This document shows positions 6,621 to 8,958 of a stretch of DNA of 8,958 bases, in pieces. Under the pieces are notes generated by a model. It made no database searches. It saw nothing but the letters and a program-made list of their open reading frames with translations, and had not been told where the DNA came from. Source of the stretch: JANWKQ01 sp040376605. Lineage in GTDB: Bacteria; Bacteroidota; Bacteroidia; CAIKAF01. Made by a program: the position numbers and the translations under genes. The stretch is from positions 1 through 8,958 of the forward strand of contig JBEIQI010000118.1 in the NCBI GenBank assembly GCA_040376605.1. Reading direction: 5' to 3'. How positions within the stretch are numbered: position 1 is the first letter of the stretch; each line of letters starts with the position of its first letter.

Positions 6621-6795
6621 ATTAGGGCACCTATTCCCCGCCATAGGCAGTACTCCCATGGCTATAAGCCAAGGCAAGCTACTGTTTTGGCTGGTTTTCC
6701 TTCGTCAACTCGCCAAAACAAAGCAGCCTATTGGCTAAAGCCAAGGGCGGTACAGCTGACTGTCGGGGGTGCAAGGACCCAACTCAAAGGAGGGC
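6621..6795. repeat. GC-rich nested palindromic element, possible dispersed repeat or structured RNA
   Basis: This stretch is visibly richer in GC than its surroundings and is built of nested inverted repeats. Hairpin 1 is TGGCT-ATA-AGCCA (6659-6671). Hairpin 2 is GTTTTGGC (6684-6691) with GCCAAAAC (6712-6719) around a 20-nt loop. Hairpin 3 is TTGGCT-AA-AGCCAA (6731-6744). CCGCC (6638-6642) and GGCGG (6746-6750) can close all three. AGCCAA (6667-6672) can instead pair with TTGGCT (6731-6736) to form one long interrupted stem around hairpin 2. A small GGGT/ACCC hairpin (6767-6780) follows. It has no transposase and no convincing reading frame. The architecture fits a dispersed palindromic repeat or a folded RNA better than a gene. 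Boundaries are approximate and the call is inference from structure alone. Confidence 0.45.
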
Positions 6796-6844
6796 TATAT
6801 AAATATCAGGACAATGTCAACTTGCCCATTTCAATTCTGAAATT

Positions 6845-6895
6845 AGCAGCCACAGCAAAAAAAAAGCCGCCCCTTTCGGAACGGCTCTTGCTGCT
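6845..6895 (-). terminator. Strong intrinsic terminator after the T9SS cargo gene
   Basis: On the minus strand AGCCGTTCC pairs with GGGGCGGCT (plus 6865-6886; 9 bp including two G-T wobbles) around a GAAA tetraloop, followed by nine T (plus 6857-6865). This sits 40 bp past the stop of the gene ending at 6927. A second, outer inverted repeat, AGCAGC (6845-6850) and GCTGCT (6890-6895), encloses the whole terminator including the T-run. Confidence 0.88.
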
Positions 6896-6926
6896 TCAAT
6901 AAAGAAACAACCTTACTCGCTTTTTT

Positions 6927-8958
6927 CTATTTAATAATAAGCCTTTGAGTATTGTAGGTATTTCCAGTTTGTACATTTAGTAAATACATTCCAGCAGATA
7001 ATCCTTGTACATCAATAGAATAAATATTGTTACCTGAATTGTATTCAAGGTTATTAATATTTCTAACCACACGACCATGGATATCTACCACATTTATTTG
7101 AAGTGTTCCACCAGAAGTAGCATCAAAAGATACGGTTGTAAATCCTTCTGCAGGATTAGGATAAACGTTCAAGTTCTCAACTGTAAAGTTTTCAATACCC
7201 ACATTCGTATTAAATGCTGATGAAGTGCTGCTACAGCCGTTTCCATCAGTAACTTCTACTGAATATGCACCGTTGGTAGCAAAAGTATACGTTGCACTGG
7301 TAGCACCTCCTATAGGGCTACCATTTAAAAGCCACTGATAGGTAGTGTATGAAATAGTAGTAGAAAGAGTGCTTCCTGCCAAGCTAATAACTGGTGAAGG
7401 TAAAGCATTAACTGTTACAACACCATTGCTATTTGCTGAATTTACTCCTTGTACAACACTTAACAGAGTTGCATAAACACCTGGGGTATTATATGTAACA
7501 GTTACTACTGAATCTGTTGAGCTAGATGGAGATCCACCTGTAAAAGTCCAAATATATGAATCAGCACCAACTGTAGTAGCAGTATAGGTAATAGTTTCAC
7601 CTTCGCAAATAGAACTATTATTCAAGGTAAAGGCAGCTAAACCGGTAGTATATGAATAAACCGCAGATAATGCAGAACATCCAGATGCGTTGGTAATTTC
7701 AACTGTATAATCACCTGCAACTGTGGTTGCATTATAGGTTTGAGATGTTGCCCCTCCAATTGGGTTACCGTTTAAATACCACTGATATGTAGTAGCAGAA
7801 GCAGTTTGCAATATGGTTCCAGTTTGTGTAATAGTTGGATTAGCAGGGTTAGCACTTACCAATACAGTATGAGAAGTAGAAACGGTACCTAAAGTATTGG
7901 TTGCAGTTAACGTTACTACATAAGTTCCAGGTGTATTAAATACAGCTGAAGGCGCTACTGCAGTAGATGTAGAAGGAGATCCTCCATTAATTACCCATTG
8001 GAACGAGGTAAATGATTGTGACGTTCCGGTAAAGGTAACGGTAGCACCTTCACAAACGGTTGAATCAGATACGGTAAAGGCTGAATTTGGAGCAACAGCC
8101 AGAGGAGATAAGAAGTTATTGGTAAAATTAGAACCAGCTGCAAGTGGACCTCCGTTTGGACGTGCATCCGGATTAGCTAAATTATATGGATCAACCAAAG
8201 TAGCAGCAGTGGTCGTATTCAAAGTATCATTTCCTTCAGAAACACCTGTAAAAAATGCTAATACACCAGCACTATTGGTCATACATAAAGTATCAGATAC
8301 AGGAGAAGAAGCTAAAGACCAATCAGTGGTCATTCCGGCTAAAACATTGTCTTGAAAATAAGAAGTATCCTGACAAAGATTCGTTACAGTTCTCCGTGCA
8401 TCTACAAGCAATCCGGTTGGATAACCCATAAATAATGAATTAAAAATATTTATTCCAGAATTTCTTCTGATATGAGCAGTTCTTCTGTAGTTAGCGTTAA
8501 TTGCTCCTGGAGCCGCCGAATTGATAGGGCCAACGATGGTCACATTCGAAAAAACTGCTTTGGTTTTTGGCCAGTTGGCTGAACCTGCTGCATCGTTATC
8601 TGATTCAAAACCATTTGATCCTGAAGCATCAGCAACTGCTGGATCGCGAAAGGAAGCGGCAAATTGAACACGACCTTTATAACCATTGTCAGTATCAAAA
8701 TCATCATCCCATCCACGGTATGCAACTAAATAACGGCAATCAACAGCACCACCAAACCATTCGAAAGAATCATCACCAGAGTAAGAAACTTGAACATGGT
8801 CAATTTTGGTTTTTCTACCTACCGAATACATTGATAAACCATTGATCTCAGAGTTAGGTGAAGCAGTTAATGAAATACCACAAAACTCAATACGACAATA
8901 TGAGAAAACTCCTGATGAATCATCATCATTGGTTCCACCATGAACACCTGTTGAGGTA
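6927..8958 (-). CDS. Secreted modular surface protein with tandem PKD/Ig-like modules and T9SS type A sorting domain (5'-truncated)
   Basis: The frame is open to the window edge, so the gene starts outside; 676 residues are visible. The first ~270 residues hold acidic, repeat-like motifs: GGTNDDDSSGVFSYCRIEF, VSYSGDDSFEWFGG, YRGWDDDFDTDNGY and ASGSNGFESDND. They resemble a beta-helix-like extracellular domain common in secreted Bacteroidota proteins; I know no established activity. Counting from the internal Met at 8831, two modules follow at residues 251-399 and 400-548. Each has a PKD-like domain (CEGATVTFTGT / CEGETITYTAT, closing with FNTPGTYVVTL / YNTPGVYATLL), then an Ig-like repeat with QWYLNGNPIGGATSQTY / QWLLNGSPIGGATSATY ending in GCS. 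Residues 555-634 are the type A sorting domain (LNVYPNPAEG ... GMYLLNVQTG ... QRLIIK), which directs export through the type IX system and surface anchoring or release. The signal peptide is beyond the window. A strong terminator follows. Confidence 0.88.
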   Translation of the reverse strand, partial: TSTGVHGGTNDDDSSGVFSYCRIEFCGISLTASPNSEINGLSMYSVGRKTKIDHVQVSYSGDDSFEWFGGAVDCRYLVAYRGWDDDFDTDNGYKGRVQFAASFRDPAVADASGSNGFESDNDAAGSANWPKTKAVFSNVTIVGPINSAAPGAINANYRRTAHIRRNSGINIFNSLFMGYPTGLLVDARRTVTNLCQDTSYFQDNVLAGMTTDWSLASSPVSDTLCMTNSAGVLAFFTGVSEGNDTLNTTTAATLVDPYNLANPDARPNGGPLAAGSNFTNNFLSPLAVAPNSAFTVSDSTVCEGATVTFTGTSQSFTSFQWVINGGSPSTSTAVAPSAVFNTPGTYVVTLTATNTLGTVSTSHTVLVSANPANPTITQTGTILQTASATTYQWYLNGNPIGGATSQTYNATTVAGDYTVEITNASGCSALSAVYSYTTGLAAFTLNNSSICEGETITYTATTVGADSYIWTFTGGSPSSSTDSVVTVTYNTPGVYATLLSVVQGVNSANSNGVVTVNALPSPVISLAGSTLSTTISYTTYQWLLNGSPIGGATSATYTFATNGAYSVEVTDGNGCSSTSSAFNTNVGIENFTVENLNVYPNPAEGFTTVSFDATSGGTLQINVVDIHGRVVRNINNLEYNSGNNIYSIDVQGLSAGMYLLNVQTGNTYNTQRLIIK

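Noticed and set aside
6687..6902. A 71-codon plus-strand open frame inside the GC-rich region
   Set aside because: It runs across the palindromic element and straight through the T9SS terminator, has no recognisable family, and its composition simply reflects the GC-rich repeat.
8119..8845. Plus-strand open frames opposite the T9SS cargo gene
   Set aside because: They are antisense shadows of a low-stop-codon, Thr/Ser/Gly-rich coding sequence. None shows a domain.

Overview
The window looks chromosomal and comes from a member of the Bacteroidota, probably Flavobacteriia or a close relative. Four things point there: a type IX secretion (T9SS type A) C-terminal sorting domain; small-membrane-protein families typical of that phylum (CCC-motif, DUF2752, TM2); AT-rich DNA whose starts lack Shine-Dalgarno sequences; and a promoter-like TTTG / TAnnTTTG pair upstream of parC. 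I see no tRNA, rRNA, CRISPR array, transposase or phage gene.

Layout. Positions 1-75 hold the last 24 codons of an unidentified plus-strand gene. Every other gene is on the minus strand. Positions 77-1966 are a block of five small membrane proteins. In transcription order they are TM2 protein B, its terminator, TM2 protein A, DUF2752 protein 2, CCC-motif protein, a terminator, and DUF2752 protein 1. Positions 2176-6495 hold topoisomerase IV subunit A (parC) followed 18 bp later by a large polytopic GT-C-type glycosyltransferase-like protein, probably co-transcribed. Positions 6496-6926 are non-coding and hold a candidate parC promoter, a GC-rich nested palindromic element and a strong terminator. 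Positions 6927-8958 hold the C-terminal 676 residues of a secreted modular protein: a repeat-rich acidic region, two PKD/Ig-like modules in tandem, and a T9SS sorting domain.

How the parts relate. ParC is a housekeeping enzyme. The glycosyltransferase-like protein and the secreted protein belong to envelope and surface biology. The five-gene membrane-protein block is the least understood part and the best candidate for an undescribed system. It has duplicated TM2 and duplicated DUF2752 genes, conserved cysteine motifs (CPGCG and CCC), and a shared C-terminal tail on two unrelated families. The palindromic element upstream of parC is the best candidate for an uncatalogued dispersed repeat or structured RNA. 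All family assignments are by eye; no database search was run.
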